Notes: generated by a model from the letters alone, not told the origin. 64,000 bases of DNA from Salvator merianae (GCA_003586115.2 QVOM02000023.1:4955211-5019210); one strand, 5' to 3'. Shown: positions 31,815 through 43,160, counted from the first letter of the stretch. Numbers and translations: made by a program.

Positions 31815-33140
31815 TTCCCCCAGTTTTTTTTAGAGATTATTTACAATATCTATTCATCACAAATCCATGGATGCACCAGAGTTCAAGCAAAGATGTCACA
31901 CAAATCTACCTGAACCATGATGAAGAAGTGTCCAATGATTCAAGGATGCCAATAAACAAATATTATAAGCTGAATGTACAGTGATATGACAGATAGTTGG
32001 ACTGAGGATGGCATGGAGGTAACCCATGTAGGAATATGTAGAAATGCTCCGTGCTTTGCAAAATTGTTGAAGGTGAAATGAACAGTAATTCTGACACATA
32101 CAAAAAAGAAAAAAAAAAGTTATAAAAATTACTTCTTTTGCAATGTTAAATGCATTCTAGGAAATACTTCTTTTGCAAATGTTCGATGCGGAAAATGTGC
32201 CTTTTGCATAAAAATATGCATTTTATTTCTAGAAAAAAAACCCCACCTTGCTTCTCTTATGCAACAGGATATGTGCTTTAAGATATTCAGGGATGACATC
32301 TTTACTTTGCAACTCAGTCCACAGGGGTCCTCACCTGTCATGGATCTGACTTCTTTCAGGCACCTGCTAAGAAAACCACAGTTCCTCTCTCAGGCATTTA
32401 ACTTACCTAATTACAGAAATATCCAGGGGCAAATGCTGGGCTGAAGGCTTTGATTTTGTGTTTTTCCGCAGTAGAGTGCTGACCATTGCAATTATGCTTT
32501 AAAGGTTTTAATGATGCTTTAAGTGCATTTTAATGATGTTTTAAATATCATTCTTTGTTTTATTGTTGATTTGTTCAACTCCTTGACTGGTTTAAAGGAA
32601 GATACTTAGCAGCACCCACAATATGGTGATAGAAGCTACCTGGAAGGGCAGGTTGACTGGAACTGGGCAGTTTTCTCCACTTTTGCTTCAGGACAACTTG
32701 TACTAGTCTCTAATTTCACACAAACCTAGAATTAATGCTAAAGCAGACGTCCTGAGCTGGTAATACACCATTCAGTCTGCGTCCACACACATTGAAGAAA
32801 AGCAAGACAAAAGTGACTCAGAGCTGGTGACATGTACGTGCTAGTGTTTCCATTCCACCTCTAATCCACATTAAAGTTGAGAGGCTGCACTTTGGAACTA
32901 CATTTTCTGGCTGTTAATGTGGATTAAGGCACCACCTCAAAGAAGCTTTTGAGCTTCTTTTTTTTCTATGTACCAATGGAGCCTGCTTGAATCTGCTCCA
33001 CATCTCTTATGAACATTGCCTGTGGATGTCGTGGTGGTGGTCCCAGGCCCTGAGCCACCTTAAAGGTCCACCTCATGGCGCTTGTGGGTGCTAAAATGTG
33101 CTAACCTCAGCTTCACCTTTAAAATTTGAGAACTCTTTGG
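31815..33140. other. intergenic DNA, possible unnamed repeat
   Basis: An A-rich tract lies at 32099-32120. GCACCACCTCAAAGAAGC and GTCCACACACATTG within 32770-33060 recall the 33.15-kb segment, so an unnamed DNA repeat may be present. Otherwise nothing recognised. Confidence 0.3.
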
Positions 33141-33144
33141 TGAT

Positions 33145-33355
33145 CTAGGCTGCTTCCGCACACAGTAAGAAGAAAGAGATTTGAAAGTGGCTTTGAGGTG
33201 GTAGCAGTCACCACTAGAGCTTCCCAGGCCAGAAAACGCACTTTTTAAGGTGTTCAGCGTGGACCAGAGGTGGAATGGGAACACCAGTGTCTGCATGCTG
33301 TGACTTCTAAGCCACTTTCAAGCCATTTTTTTCCACGAATGTGGATGCAACTCTA
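33145..33355. repeat. unnamed palindromic repeat
   Basis: TTGAAAGTGGCTTTGAGG (from 33181) and AAGCCACTTTCAAGCC (from 33310) are inverted counterparts. The outer parts, GCTGCTTCCGCACACAG and CGAATGTGGATGCAAC, are also roughly inverted. A similar TTAAGCCACTTTCAATCC piece occurs at about 51032. Confidence 0.45.
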
Positions 33356-33387
33356 GATAAGCCCTTGAGTGTGTATTGCACAATTTC

Positions 33388-33418
<31 letters not shown>
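33388..33418. repeat. (TC)n microsatellite
   Basis: About fifteen TC units with one interruption. Confidence 0.95.
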
Positions 33419-33444
33419 GGTGTTTCTGGGTGTTACTCTTTGGT

Positions 33445-33880
33445 GACCTGGATCTGCTAGTCTGGAACAAGCAATCCATCCCAAGTTGGGATGGATTGTG
33501 CTTGGACCAAAACAAGGCTGTCCGCATTGGGACAACCGATTCCAGACCAGACTCCAACACTCCAAGGGTCATGAATGAAAGTTCCTGGCCTTGGAACACC
33601 CACTCTCAGGGAACCCATTTTGATGGCACACCTCGGTGCACCACTGAAATGAATCCCTCACTGGAGGTGTGCACCTTTTCTATGCTTACTTGGTCCAGTT
33701 GATCACCAGATAGATGTTTGAACTGGTCCACCAGCATTCTGGATGACCGCTTGATCTGGATTACACTGCATTTAGTACAAACGAAGCAGAGGGTGGAGTC
33801 TCCCTTGAACCACTTTAACATGCAGAAAGGAGCCCCCTGAACCCTTCGTAGACCAGTTTAAAGATAACTGCAGAAAGCCC
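33445..33880 (+). repeat. family D repeat, copy 5
   Basis: Perfect hairpin AATCCATCCCAA-G-TTGGGATGGATT (33473-33497), then core GAATGAAAGTTCCTGGCC (about 33571). GAACCCATTTTGATGGCAC and CTCGGTGCACCACTGAAAT (33610-33648) follow. A second half rich in TGGTCCA ends near CTGCAGAAAGCCCC. Confidence 0.68.
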
Positions 33881-33884
33881 CCCG

Positions 33885-34385
33885 TCTCTCTTAAATATTC
33901 TTGCTTTTGAAGAAATTCTTCGTTCTCCCTTGATGAACAACCTAGCTAGCTAAAGTTACTCTCCCACCTCTGTTTTGTCTCTCTCTGAGCTGGTTCCATG
34001 GTTTTATGGAAGCTTTTACCCTTTGATGTTGTTGTTCTTCATCACTGCTAAGTCTACATAATTATGCAGAATTATAGACACACTTCCCTTGAATCCTGAA
34101 AATGATAATGGGGGCATGTATTTCCCCTCTCATAAAACTGCTTGGATCCCTTTTAAGAATGGTGCGTTCAATATGTAGCAGTGGAGAACCAAGGAAATTT
34201 ACTAGTCATCGAAACATTAGGAGCTTGTAAATTCCATCAGCTGTAGGGCACAGTGGTGCTTAAGTTGGGAGAATATTGTACTCTAAAAGACGGAGATGCT
34301 CACTAGCACAGCGCATTCATATTTTGCAGACACTCTAGCAATCGGAAGCATCTGTAGATGATCCCAATTGAACTAGCTGTGGACA
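33885..34385. other. intergenic DNA, nothing recognised
   Basis: No gene or recognised repeat. Confidence 0.35.
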
Positions 34386-34389
34386 AAAT

Positions 34390-34715
34390 TGTTGTTCATA
34401 GCTATATCAGGAGCAGCTGGACTGCTCCTGGTATGCAGCGTTCGCACCCACTTCTGGGTGCGAATGCTGCAGGGCACAGCAGATTGCAGTTGTGGCCGTG
34501 CAGTTGTGCGCCATGTCCCTGGTTGCCATGGCTGCAGACAGAGATTTCTATGGCCGCTGCCATGGTGGGGTGACCAGCATTCGCACTGCAAGTGCTGGAT
34601 ATCTGTTTCGAGGCTGTTCCAGCCCTCGCAGTGCAGATGGCCAAAACACCGCAGGGACTGTTCCACTTGGAATGGTTGGATTCAACCATTCCAATCCGGA
34701 AAGTGTGAAAAGGCC
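34390..34715. mobile_element. hairpin-chain element, family H copy 3
   Basis: About 326 bp ending AAGTGTGAAAAGGCCC, like the end of copy 2. Perfect hairpins occur in series: AGGAGCAG/CTGCTCCT (34409-34429), TTCGCACCCA/TGGGTGCGAA (34441-34464) and GGAATGGTTG/CAACCATTCC (34669-34692). The segment ACCAGCATTCGCACTGCAAG aligns with ACCAGCATTCACTGTGCAAA of copy 2, which shows shared descent. The left end has decayed. Confidence 0.6.
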
Positions 34716-35050
34716 CTGGGCGGTCTGCCCATCCTTAGACTTCCTCCCGCTGTTCCATTTTGTTTTACTTTTGCATGGATCAGAAGAACACAACAGTCTG
34801 GGGTCATAAAGCTGTGAAGTTGAAATCAACAGCAGCAATTTGTGCAGCAGAGCCAGCAAGAGAGGTGAAAGGGTAAAGAGGTAATTGGCATCATCTTTTG
34901 ATGCAATGTGGATCCGTCATGTAGGTCACTGCATGAGTTACTATACCCTTTATCCTCACAAAAGCCCTGTGAGATAGGTTAACCTGAACGGCAGTGATAA
35001 CTTACCCAGTAAACATTCATAGCTGAGCAGAGATTTGAACCCATGGACTC
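34716..35050. other. intergenic DNA
   Basis: No recognised feature. Confidence 0.35.
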
Positions 35051-35052
35051 CT

Positions 35053-35270
35053 AGGCCCTTTCACACTGGTCCAGTAGATCTGTCCAATTGCTAGACCACT
35101 TTGTCCACACCACAGTGCAGACTTGGAGTGGTCACTCCCCTTGCTGGTACCCCCCATCCTCACCAGATGGAGATCAGTAGTGGGAGATGACATGAAAATG
35201 GAGTCGTACCCTGCTCCAACTGTAGACAGCTTAGAAGCAATCCATAAGCAATCACTGGAACCCACAGAAA
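35053..35270. repeat. family D/H-like fragment
   Basis: Begins AGGCCCTTTCACACTGGTCC, like the element ends in this cluster. Further on it has CAATTGCTAGACCACTTTG and CTTGGAGTGGTCACTCC, which pair in part. The right edge is unclear. Confidence 0.4.
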
Positions 35271-35832
35271 GCATAAGCTGACTTACCTGTTGGATGAGGT
35301 GGAAGGCAAATAACCTCTTCTCCGCCCTCCCATTTTGCATTAAAGAATTTGCACAGGTAGGGAAGAGAAAAATTTCCTCTGAATTTCAAGCAAAGTTTGA
35401 TTTCCAAAATAAACAAAAGTCTTCGTGGTAAGTTCATTTTGAACTGGAGAAGATGAAAAGTTCATCCTCCAGGAGAGGTGTAAAAAGAAAAGAAAAAAAA
35501 AAAAAGAAGAAAGTATCACTGAATGAATCTCTCGGAAACACTGTGAAAAGGGCAGAATATTGGAATTTGAGACAATAGGGAGAAAAATGATCTAGCAAAG
35601 AAGTCTTCTAGCATTACAATGAGAAAAGGTTATTCTGGCGAGAGGGTGAGCTTGAATAAAGTCGAGCCAAATCATCTTTCGCTTGCATTGTGTGAGGGCA
35701 GAAATAAAATTGGAATGTGGGGGAAAGCAACCTTTTAGAGTAGATGGAACGTTATTTTGAAATATCCTTGCATACCTTAATACTTCCTCCCCCCTCACCA
35801 TACTATTCTTTCCTGAATACTTCCTGAAAAGG
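35271..35832. other. intergenic DNA, A-rich tract
   Basis: Contains an A/G-rich tract at 35490-35515. No recognised gene or repeat family. Confidence 0.35.
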
Positions 35833-35840
35833 AAACTATG

Positions 35841-36153
35841 CAGAGATGTGCAAATTCAGATCAGGTTCGTTCAGTTCAAACTAAACTGAATGGTTCAAAT
35901 CAGTTCAGATCGAAGTGGACCACTTCCGTCTCCGAAAGGGGATGGTTCAAGCTGTTTGAAATCGGCCCCATTCTGGACCTTTAAATAGGGCTTTTGAAAC
36001 ATATTTTAAAATGCATTTTTAAAGTGTTCCAACAGTTTGTGAACTGTTTGATTTTCAATCTAGAACCAGTCAAGATTCTAGATTGAACTGAATCCAAAGA
36101 GGTTCAGTTCGATTCGAAGTGAATCAGTGAATGCTGATTCATGCACATCTTTC
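35841..36153. mobile_element. hAT-type miniature element, family B copy 2
   Basis: A 313-bp element starting CAGAGATGTGCA and ending TGCACATCTTTC, flanked by a perfect 8-bp target duplication AAACTATG (35833-35840 and 36154-36161). The interior is a dense set of GGTTCA/TGAACC motifs plus GCATTTTTAAAGTG. The perfect duplication makes this the clearest family B insertion. Confidence 0.88.
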
Positions 36154-36164
36154 AAACTATGTCC

Positions 36165-37160
36165 ACTGTCAGCATTGGAGAGCACATATGTAAATTTGGT
36201 TGCTTACACAACATCTAGGCTGCATCTACGTGCCCCCCAAAGGAGTAGGAACTGTGGCAGATAGTAGGAAGCTGTTGTGGAGATGAGTGAAGTAGTGGAA
36301 CCATTTCCCACCTTGCCACGACTCCTGGAATGCTATTACCAACAGATCTTCTCTCAGCAATGAGAATCCTGTCAGGACTCGTGGTGATAGGCCAGATATT
36401 TTGGTGGATGCCAGGTATTTTTGGTCCATTGCTGAGAATCCAGGCAGAATCCTACTCCCCTTGTTCATCCATGGAGAGATGGAACTTCCTCTGATGGAAG
36501 CAGTATCAGAGTCCTTCAGGAATGACTAATGATAGTTCTGTTGGGGCTAGAGCAGCTTGGAACCAGAAGGAGACAGGTTCGTGTGGATGTCCCTTAACCT
36601 GTGTGCCTGATTATTTTGACTCCATGGTCACTGGATGCTGGGTGAGTGCATCTCAAATGAAACCCCCAAGCACCCATGTCCACGAACACACAGGCTGTGT
36701 TCAGACATAACAAGAGGGGTGACTTGGAGGCACCTCATAGAAACAGTGTGTGGCCCTCGTGTTCCCAAGCCTTCTCTAATTCACCTTTTTTAGCATAGAA
36801 TGTTTATGAGAAGAGAGAGGGGCAGACTGGTGTGTGAACAATCCCACCTTGAAGCCGTCTCAGAGCCACCTTAAAGATGCTTTTTTTGTGTGTCTGGTCA
36901 CAGCCGCAGGCATACTTCTCCTCCAATTTGTTCCTTTTTTTTCCCCATCTTCTGGCTCCTGTTCTTCTTTTTGGCTGCTTAAATAGACAAAACACTTTCT
37001 TCTGAGAACTTCCAGCGCCTGCAAAGGTGATGATTATTGTGTTAACAAAGGGAAAGAACACAATCAGCATGTTTACAGGATCAACTGGGAAGACTGTCAC
37101 TTCTGTGGCTTTCCTTGCTTGCAGTTTCAGCAGCTTTGGGCTGCAGGCTTTGGAACAGAG
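36165..37160. other. intergenic DNA, nothing firm
   Basis: TGTGTTCAGACATAACAAG at about 36697 resembles the hAT end at 41.58 kb. A 184-codon minus-strand frame (36804-37358) runs into a family B element and shows no domain, so it is not called. Confidence 0.35.
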
Positions 37161-37164
37161 ATGC

Positions 37165-37461
37165 ATTGAACTGATTTGGTTGGTTTGCAGTTCACAGTGA
37201 ATTGGGTGCTCTGCATAGTCTGCATATAAACTAAACCACCCTGTAGTTAAAAAAAAAAGTGGTTTGAAGTAAACTTGAACCAAGGGCAGTTCTAATGAAC
37301 CAAGCAAACCATAGCAAACCAAGGGTAGTTCGCTATGATTTACTTGGTTCATATGCAAAGTGAATCACCCTGTAATTTGAAGAAGATGGTTCAAAGCAAA
37401 CTTAAAGATAGTTGGTTTGATTCGAATCAAACCATCAAATTTCAGTTTGTGCACGTATCTA
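37165..37461. mobile_element. hAT-like miniature element, family B copy 3
   Basis: Long interior of AACCAAGCAAACCATAGC and TTCGCTATGATTTACTTGG blocks, ending TGTGCACGTATCTA. The AGCAAACC/GGTTTGC palindromic modules also occur in the 46.5-kb copy. The left end is not clear. Confidence 0.6.
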
Positions 37462-37464
37462 CTC

Positions 37465-38650
37465 TGGAACTCGAAAAGTGAAGTCTCAGTACGTGCTGTC
37501 TGGAGATTTTTTAAATTTATTTTTAATTTTAATCTTAACACTTGTTCACCTTTAAGAGATATGTTAAAGAATTACGCCACCATCTCAACTGAGCCAGGCA
37601 AAGGACCTCACAAACGTGGTTGTGATGCAGTGATGAAGGGAACCAGGCCCCGGGTTTGGTTATCACCTTGGCTTCATTTTGATGAACAAATCAATTGTTC
37701 ATTTTGTCACATATTCATCCAAAAAGTACAAGAAGGCTTCATTTTGAATGAGTCAGGAATCAATTATCATGACTTGATAATCAGAATATATTTTCATGCT
37801 TTTGCAATTTATGATTGGCTGTCAAACATTTTGTTGTGGCAATTTTAAGAGCTTTTTGTCTTTTCCTCCTGCCTTCTTTCCTTCTGTCACTGCTCAGCAA
37901 AGCAGCTTTCAGAGTAAATGGAATATGTAATTTGGTTTTTTTTGTTTTTTTTAAGGGAAAGGAAAATGTCCAAAGACCTCTGATTACAATCATAGCCTTT
38001 TTTCACCGAAAATGCTCTGTAAAGATTGATGATAAGAAACGTAACAGAGGGCACTTTGTTTACACATGGACTCATTTCGTTGCATATTAAATCTTGTTTA
38101 GTAGACTAGCTGAGGGGGAGAATGGGAAGGTATGCTCAAATGTGATAACTGAGCATCAATCAATGCAGACCAGGCACAAACATTTTAGACACAGGACTCA
38201 GAAACAGAATTTTCCCCAGCAGGCCTGTGCCTTGGCCAGACATCCCACAAAAGTTGAGAGTCCTGGATCCCAGATGCAGCCCACCCCTGTGGGGATACAG
38301 CTAGTATGACCAAGCCAAAAAGCCATCCTAAATTCATCTCCACTGGTTGGATGGAGGTTTGGAAGTGCTAAACACCTGATTCGTTTCCATAGCCAGGATT
38401 TTTGCATTCTTAGGGTCTTGTGAACTCCTCCTGCCCCAGATCAAAGCATCTGCATTTGTCCAGCTGGTCTGGAACAGCCGCTGCCCAGGTCTGAAGGTCT
38501 TGTGATCTTCAGAGTCAGCCTTCATGTTCTCCAGTGGGTAAGAACTAAAGTGGGAGTGGGGACACTGGTTGTCACGCGGTATTGCTGCTAAGCCGCTTTT
38601 GAGCTGCTTTCCATTTTCTTTAATGGCATGTCAGTGCAATCTTGGATTAC
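37465..38650. other. intergenic DNA, nothing recognised
   Basis: AT-rich DNA with a T-run at about 37933-37953. No recognised gene or repeat. Confidence 0.35.
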
Positions 38651-38655
38651 ATGCA

Positions 38656-38791
38656 GGGCTGTAGCTCAATGGTCAGGCAAGCAGCTTGGAAAGCAGAAGG
38701 TTGCCAGTTCAATCCCCAGTAGTGGGCAATGGCAAACCACTTCTGTATTTTTGCCAGGAAAACTGCATAGAGGGGCTCATGGAGTCTGGGA
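38656..38791 (+). mobile_element. tRNA-derived SINE unit 1 of 3
   Basis: Begins GGGCTGTAGCTCAATGG (A-box-like) with B-box CAGTTCAATCCCC near 38708. A non-tRNA body GGGCAATGGCAAACCACTTC and GAAAACTGCATAGAGGGG follows. It is a SINE monomer, not a working tRNA gene. Confidence 0.82.
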
Positions 38792-38939
38792 GGGGCTGTA
38801 GCTCAGGGGTAGAGCAAACTGCCTGGAAAGCAGAGGGTTGCTGTTTTGATCCCCAGACTCTCACTGGAAGTAGGCAATAGAAAACCACTTCTGCATCTCT
38901 GCCTAGAAAACTGCATAGAGAGGCCCATGGAGTCTGGAA
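38792..38939 (+). mobile_element. tRNA-derived SINE unit 2 of 3
   Basis: Directly follows unit 1 and repeats the same head (GGGCTGTAGCTCAGGGG), a mutated B box (TGTTTTGATCCCC) and the body (AAACCACTTCTGCATCTC). A 12-bp expansion lies after the B box relative to unit 1. Confidence 0.82.
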
Positions 38940-39130
38940 AGCTCTGTAGCTCAGTGGTAGAGCAAATTGTCTGGAAAGTACAGGGTTGCTTGTTCAATCC
39001 TCAGCCTTTCTTTGGAAGTAGGCAATGGCAAACCACTTCTGTATTTCTGCCAAGAAAACTGCATAGAGGTGTCTATGAAGGTGTCTATGCCATCAACCAG
39101 GAGTCAGTCATGATTCACTGGTACTTAGCA
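38940..39130 (+). mobile_element. tRNA-derived SINE unit 3 of 3 with tail
   Basis: Head GCTCTGTAGCTCAGTGG with good A box, B box TTGTTCAATCC, then the body. Only this unit carries the longer tail with CAGGAGTCAGTCATGATTC and TGGTACTTAGC, typical of squamate SINE 3' parts. The array therefore shares a single tail. Confidence 0.82.
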
Positions 39131-39134
39131 ACCA

Positions 39135-40320
39135 GAATCCCTACATTGGCTTCATTGAGTTTTTTGATTTGGTGGAGGAAAAATGGAGCAGGGAGGATGT
39201 ATGGAGGGATGGAGATGCCTGCAGCCCTTTGCACAAATCAACCAGCCTGGCAAATGTTTTGGCAAAACATGTCTCCTGAGAAATGAAATCAAGTCCCATG
39301 GATCAGTTCCTCTCAACACTATGGCACTGTGGGCAATTCTTTCATTAGTGGGAGCTCTATAAAGAATTGCTTGGATTACTGGAGTCCATTAAACAAAATG
39401 CATGTGGGAAAAATCGTCATTTGATTTAGTCAAGCAACGCGGCAATATTGGCAAGATAATCACATAAAAGTGACACCATTTATGGTTGAGCTGTTTGATT
39501 TTATGTCAGCGTGTTTCAATTTCACACATTTTTATGATCATATATAGGTCTAATGTATGCATTAACTGGCGTAAAGGTTAGATAGATTGTTTTAGCATTT
39601 CAGCATAAAGATCAGCACTGACATCCAGAGTCTGAGGAATTATAATAAGAATGTGAAATCTGGTTACCCCTAGCGTATCCCTCCTTTCCTCCCTCCCTCC
39701 CCCTTATGTCCCTCTTCTTTTTAAAATTACTAATTTGAAATTGTAGAAAAGCAGCCCTTGAAAATATCAGAAGGTTGCAGAAAAAAACAAAACAAAACAA
39801 AAATAGGACGCATAATTATTTCTGTATGAAGATTCTATTGACCTGGGAAAAGAAATCGTGACTGTCAACCCTTCAGAATCCCAGATGGTTTGTACATTCC
39901 ACTTTTGCAGAGCATATGATGAAAGTTCAAAAGATGTATTTTCTCTCACTAGATGGGTGCAATATATTTGTGGTACATTGCATGGTTTTGTAGGCAGTCA
40001 GTATTTCCTGTAAGAGATCCAGTTGTGTTCCTTGATAGGGGAGAAGGGGGAGTTTATGCTATTGTGACATTTCAGTGAGGGTAAAGTGTGTGGTCACTTT
40101 ACTAGGATAGCATCCAATTCTATTTCAGATTAAATGCAGGGAAATGAGAAAGGGGGTGTACTACTGGGACGTAATTTTAACATTCTAGGGTTGCATAGAA
40201 TACCATCAAATAGAATTGTTTTGGAGAAGGTATTTTGCTTGTGTTCTGCATGTTGGTTTCACAAATGCTTATGGATGGACACTGTGGAAAGAGAAAGTTT
40301 GGCAAGGTGATATTTGGTCC
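39135..40320. other. intergenic DNA with candidate conserved block
   Basis: The part at 39380-39610 is AT-rich, repeat-free and contains TTTATGATCATATATAGG. It looks like constrained non-coding DNA, though this is inference. Elsewhere no feature recognised. Confidence 0.3.
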
Positions 40321-40324
40321 AACC

Positions 40325-40537
40325 CATAAGAATGTAAAGAAAGCCTGGTTGGATCAGGCCACAACCCATCTAGTCCAGCTTCCTGTCTCACATAGTGGCA
40401 GACCAATTGCTTATGGGTGTTCTGAAACAGAAGACAAGGCCCAAAACTTCACCTGCCCTTGACTCCCTGCAAATGGCCTTTAGAGGTCCCCTGCCTGTCC
40501 GTCCAACCTGGAGGCGGCACCTAGGCATCCATTCTAA
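40325..40537 (+). repeat. family E interspersed repeat, copy 8
   Basis: Plus-strand copy: CATAAGAATGTAAAGAAAGC, TGGATCAGGCCACAACCC, CTGCAAATGGCCTTTAGAGG and GGCACCTAGGCATCCATTC. Copy 9 follows directly. Confidence 0.85.
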
Positions 40538-40800
40538 ATAAGAACATAAGAAGAGCCCTGCTGGATCAGGCCACAGCCCATCTAGTCCAGCTTCCTGTCT
40601 CATGCAGTGACTCACTAATTGCTTATGGCTATTCTCAAACAGAAGACAAGGGCAAAACCTTCACCTGCTCTCAGCTCCCTGCAAATGGCTTTTAGTGCCA
40701 TCCTGCCTGTCTCTCCAATCTGGAAGTGGTACTCAGGCATCCATTCTTGTAGCCACTGATACACTATATCTCCATGAATTTGGTGTACACTCACTCTCTT
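40538..40800 (+). repeat. family E interspersed repeat, copy 9 (tandem)
   Basis: Starts TAAGAACATAAGAAGAGCCC and runs to TGATACACTATATCTCCATG. Head-to-tail with copy 8. The CTAATTGCTTATGGCTATTC variant is shared with CCAATTGCTTATGGGTGTTC in copy 8, so the two are sister copies. Confidence 0.85.
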
Positions 40801-41578
40801 ATGCCACTGCACCAAAGAGAAGGATGAAATCTGATGGTCTTAAACTGTAGGCGGGTAAATTTTGTGTGGTCATGGAAATAAATGTCTTAGCAGTAGCTAG
40901 CCTGGACATGGAGCTAAACATCTGGTTTTCTCCTGAAACTTTAGGCTACATATCCCCATTCTTTGTTACCTGTGTCTGCTGGCACTTGGGGTACAAAGGT
41001 AAGACTGGATAGCAATATATAAATATGCATGCATGAATGAATGAATCAGATTTTAGTTGATCAAATATTAGAATAATTGCAATAAAAAGTAAAAGGTGAA
41101 AGAAACATAGATAGCAGCAAAACCCATAACTGAAAACATCCCCAGATGGTGAGAGGAAAATGCAGGCAAAATCCTGGAACAATGGCGCAGTGTGTACTTC
41201 TGCGTATTTCAGTGGTGCAAAATACCCAGAAGTGTGCAAGTGCCAGCCATGATGCATGCGTGGCAGCCATTTTTACTCCTCTACCTGCATGGCAGCCATT
41301 TCCACCAACATGGATTCCAGGAGCGAGTGCCCAGACATTGCTATTTCGGGAAAACCTGGATGGAGAGTTAATTTTCCTGGAAAAGCAATAAAGAGAGATT
41401 TCACCCTATTTCCCAGACCTATTCTGGGATTGCCGTGGATACGTGTGGCAATATAGTGCCAGAATAATAGCATGTTAGGCTCTGTCTGGGCACCGCCAAT
41501 GTCCTGTTAACAGTAGTTGTGCTGGGCTGCTTGCTAGATGGGGCAGAGTTGTGCAGATCCTGCACCCTTTTTGCACAC
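40801..41578. other. intergenic DNA with unnamed repeat segment
   Basis: At 41185-41480, GCACAATGGCG-like and TGGCAGCCATTTTTACTCC / TGGCAGCCATTTCCACC blocks occur twice in a row, which suggests an unnamed repeat. The 45.23-45.49-kb region has similar composition. No gene. Confidence 0.35.
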
Positions 41579-41579
41579 C

Positions 41580-42278
41580 CAGGGTGTGTCCAGACTAGTG
41601 ATTTTTAAAAGCCTTCTACACACAGTTACCGGTTGAGCTGATTCAACAATTCAACGATTCAACACTCACAGCCTGCAAAGGGTGTTGCTCACTGATTGGC
41701 CACTGAGTATGAAATCCCTGCCTCTCTGCTGAAGCAGTTTCCAAGTCCTGTTTTTCTCTTTGCAAAAGAAATGTCAAGTCTCTCTCTCATCTCACTCCTC
41801 CTTATAAGAAATCCAGTGTGCTTTTCTAATGTAAATAAGGCAATGTAAAGAGCTCACTGGTATCCCTCCCTCCCTTCTTCTCTGATTGCCCGATACCTTC
41901 GAGTGAAACATTTTACTCAATTCTCTCTCCCCCATGCCTCACTACTAAGGTCCAGTGTGCTTTTTAAGTACAGAAGGCAGGATAGGAGTTGTTTTTTTCC
42001 TTCAATCTTCAAAAGTTTCCCGCTGCTGGCAAGAGCTCACTAGTGCCCCTCCCTTCCTGTCCTATTGTCTGATGGGTTCCTGCAACGCTGTGATTGGTTG
42101 CGGCATTCCCCACTCAGCTCTAAGGTGACCCAAGAGCTTTGAATAGGCGAATATGGAAGAGTCGACTCCAGGGAGCTGCAGAGAGACGTGAGCACGACTT
42201 CCAGTGAAGACTTTGTCGACTCCCTGGCTTACATTCACTCAGAAGGTGACCAAAATAGCCTGTCTGAACACCCCCCTA
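41580..42278. mobile_element. hAT-like non-autonomous element, second family
   Basis: About 700 bp with inverted ends: left CAGGGTGTGTCCAGACTAG and, read inverted from the right, TAGGGGGGTGTTCAGACAGG. These match the CAGGGGTGTNCAGAC type of hAT terminus. No transposase frame is present and no clear 8-bp duplication was found. The interior contains unrelated unique-looking sequence. Confidence 0.55.
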
Positions 42279-42339
42279 GTAAGCCATTAGGATGCCGTGT
42301 GGATCTTGCTTTTGGCTCAGCTGAAATGAAAAGAAAATA

Positions 42340-42850
42340 AATCCCCAGCCCCGAGTTAATTTTCTGAAGTGCCTCACACTAGACGATGTTCTTCTGCCCT
42401 TTTCCTTATGCTAGGGTTACCAAAGTCCTTAATTCATCTTTTTGATGCAATTTTCTCTTTCTCAAAGGCTTCTCCCTTGGTCTCTTTTTCTTTCATTAAG
42501 TTTCTGAAAAGCTTTTGAAAGGCCAATATTATACATCCAGAAATTAATTGCCTTTAAAAAATAAAATAAAATGAAGAAAGAAACTCTCTTTTGGGGAGGA
42601 AAGAGAGACTTTCTCCGTCTCCAAATCTGAAGAGATTAGCGCCGTGTTTCATTAGCAGAATGCAAAGTGGCTCCTTAAATTGCACTTCGCTTCTACTCTT
42701 GTGACACCTCTTTGTCTTTTCATTTCGCCTCATTTAAATAGGCAGCCCTTTTTTGTAGTTTGGTAATGATGAATAAGAGTCAGATTAGGGTATAAGGAAG
42801 GATGATAGAGAGAGATTTTTCATTCTGATTTCCTGCAGGTCTTCTGGATG
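42340..42850. other. candidate conserved non-coding block
   Basis: Repeat-free, AT-rich, pyrimidine-rich sequence with GAAGAGATTAGCGCCGTG and TGGTAATGATGAATAAGAG. It is flanked by transposons on both sides but is itself free of recognised ones. Suggestive of constraint but unproven. Confidence 0.3.
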
Positions 42851-43160
42851 AAATTATTTGGCATTTAGCCCACTGAGTGGCTCTTTTAAGGGACACTTCA
42901 AGGGTGTTGCTCTGACAGTCAGAAAATAGTTTGCAGAAGAGGAGGACCCAGCAATGGCTAAGGAAGCAGGAAGATCATAAGTTAAACTACCTTTCTGCAT
43001 AATCTGAGCTGAAACATCTCCAAGTGTGTTTCCAGCTGCAAGGCAAGTACCACAATCCTCTCTCATGCCAGACTCATGGTGTATGCAATGTAATGCTGAT
43101 TGCAACATGCAACAAACATGTTGCGACACTATGATGATGCCCATAATAGCCACATTTACT

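Noticed and set aside
34389..34817. 142- and 105-codon frames in 34.4-34.8 kb
   Set aside because: They fall in a hairpin-chain element that is open in several phases on both strands; no motif.
36804..37358. 184-codon minus-strand frame, the longest in the window
   Set aside because: Its first half runs through a family B miniature element and it has no recognisable domain, conserved motif or splice context. Chance in AT-rich DNA.
37417..37848. 143-codon plus-strand frame
   Set aside because: Begins inside the end of a family B element and shows no motif; the composition is that of non-coding AT-rich DNA.
38656..39010. tRNA genes
   Set aside because: A and B boxes are present but the cloverleaf is not maintained and a SINE body follows each head, so these are SINE promoters, not tRNA genes.
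38846..39286. 146-codon plus-strand frame with internal repeats (RKLHRG and NCIE-type words)
   Set aside because: The repetition comes from translating the tandem SINE units.
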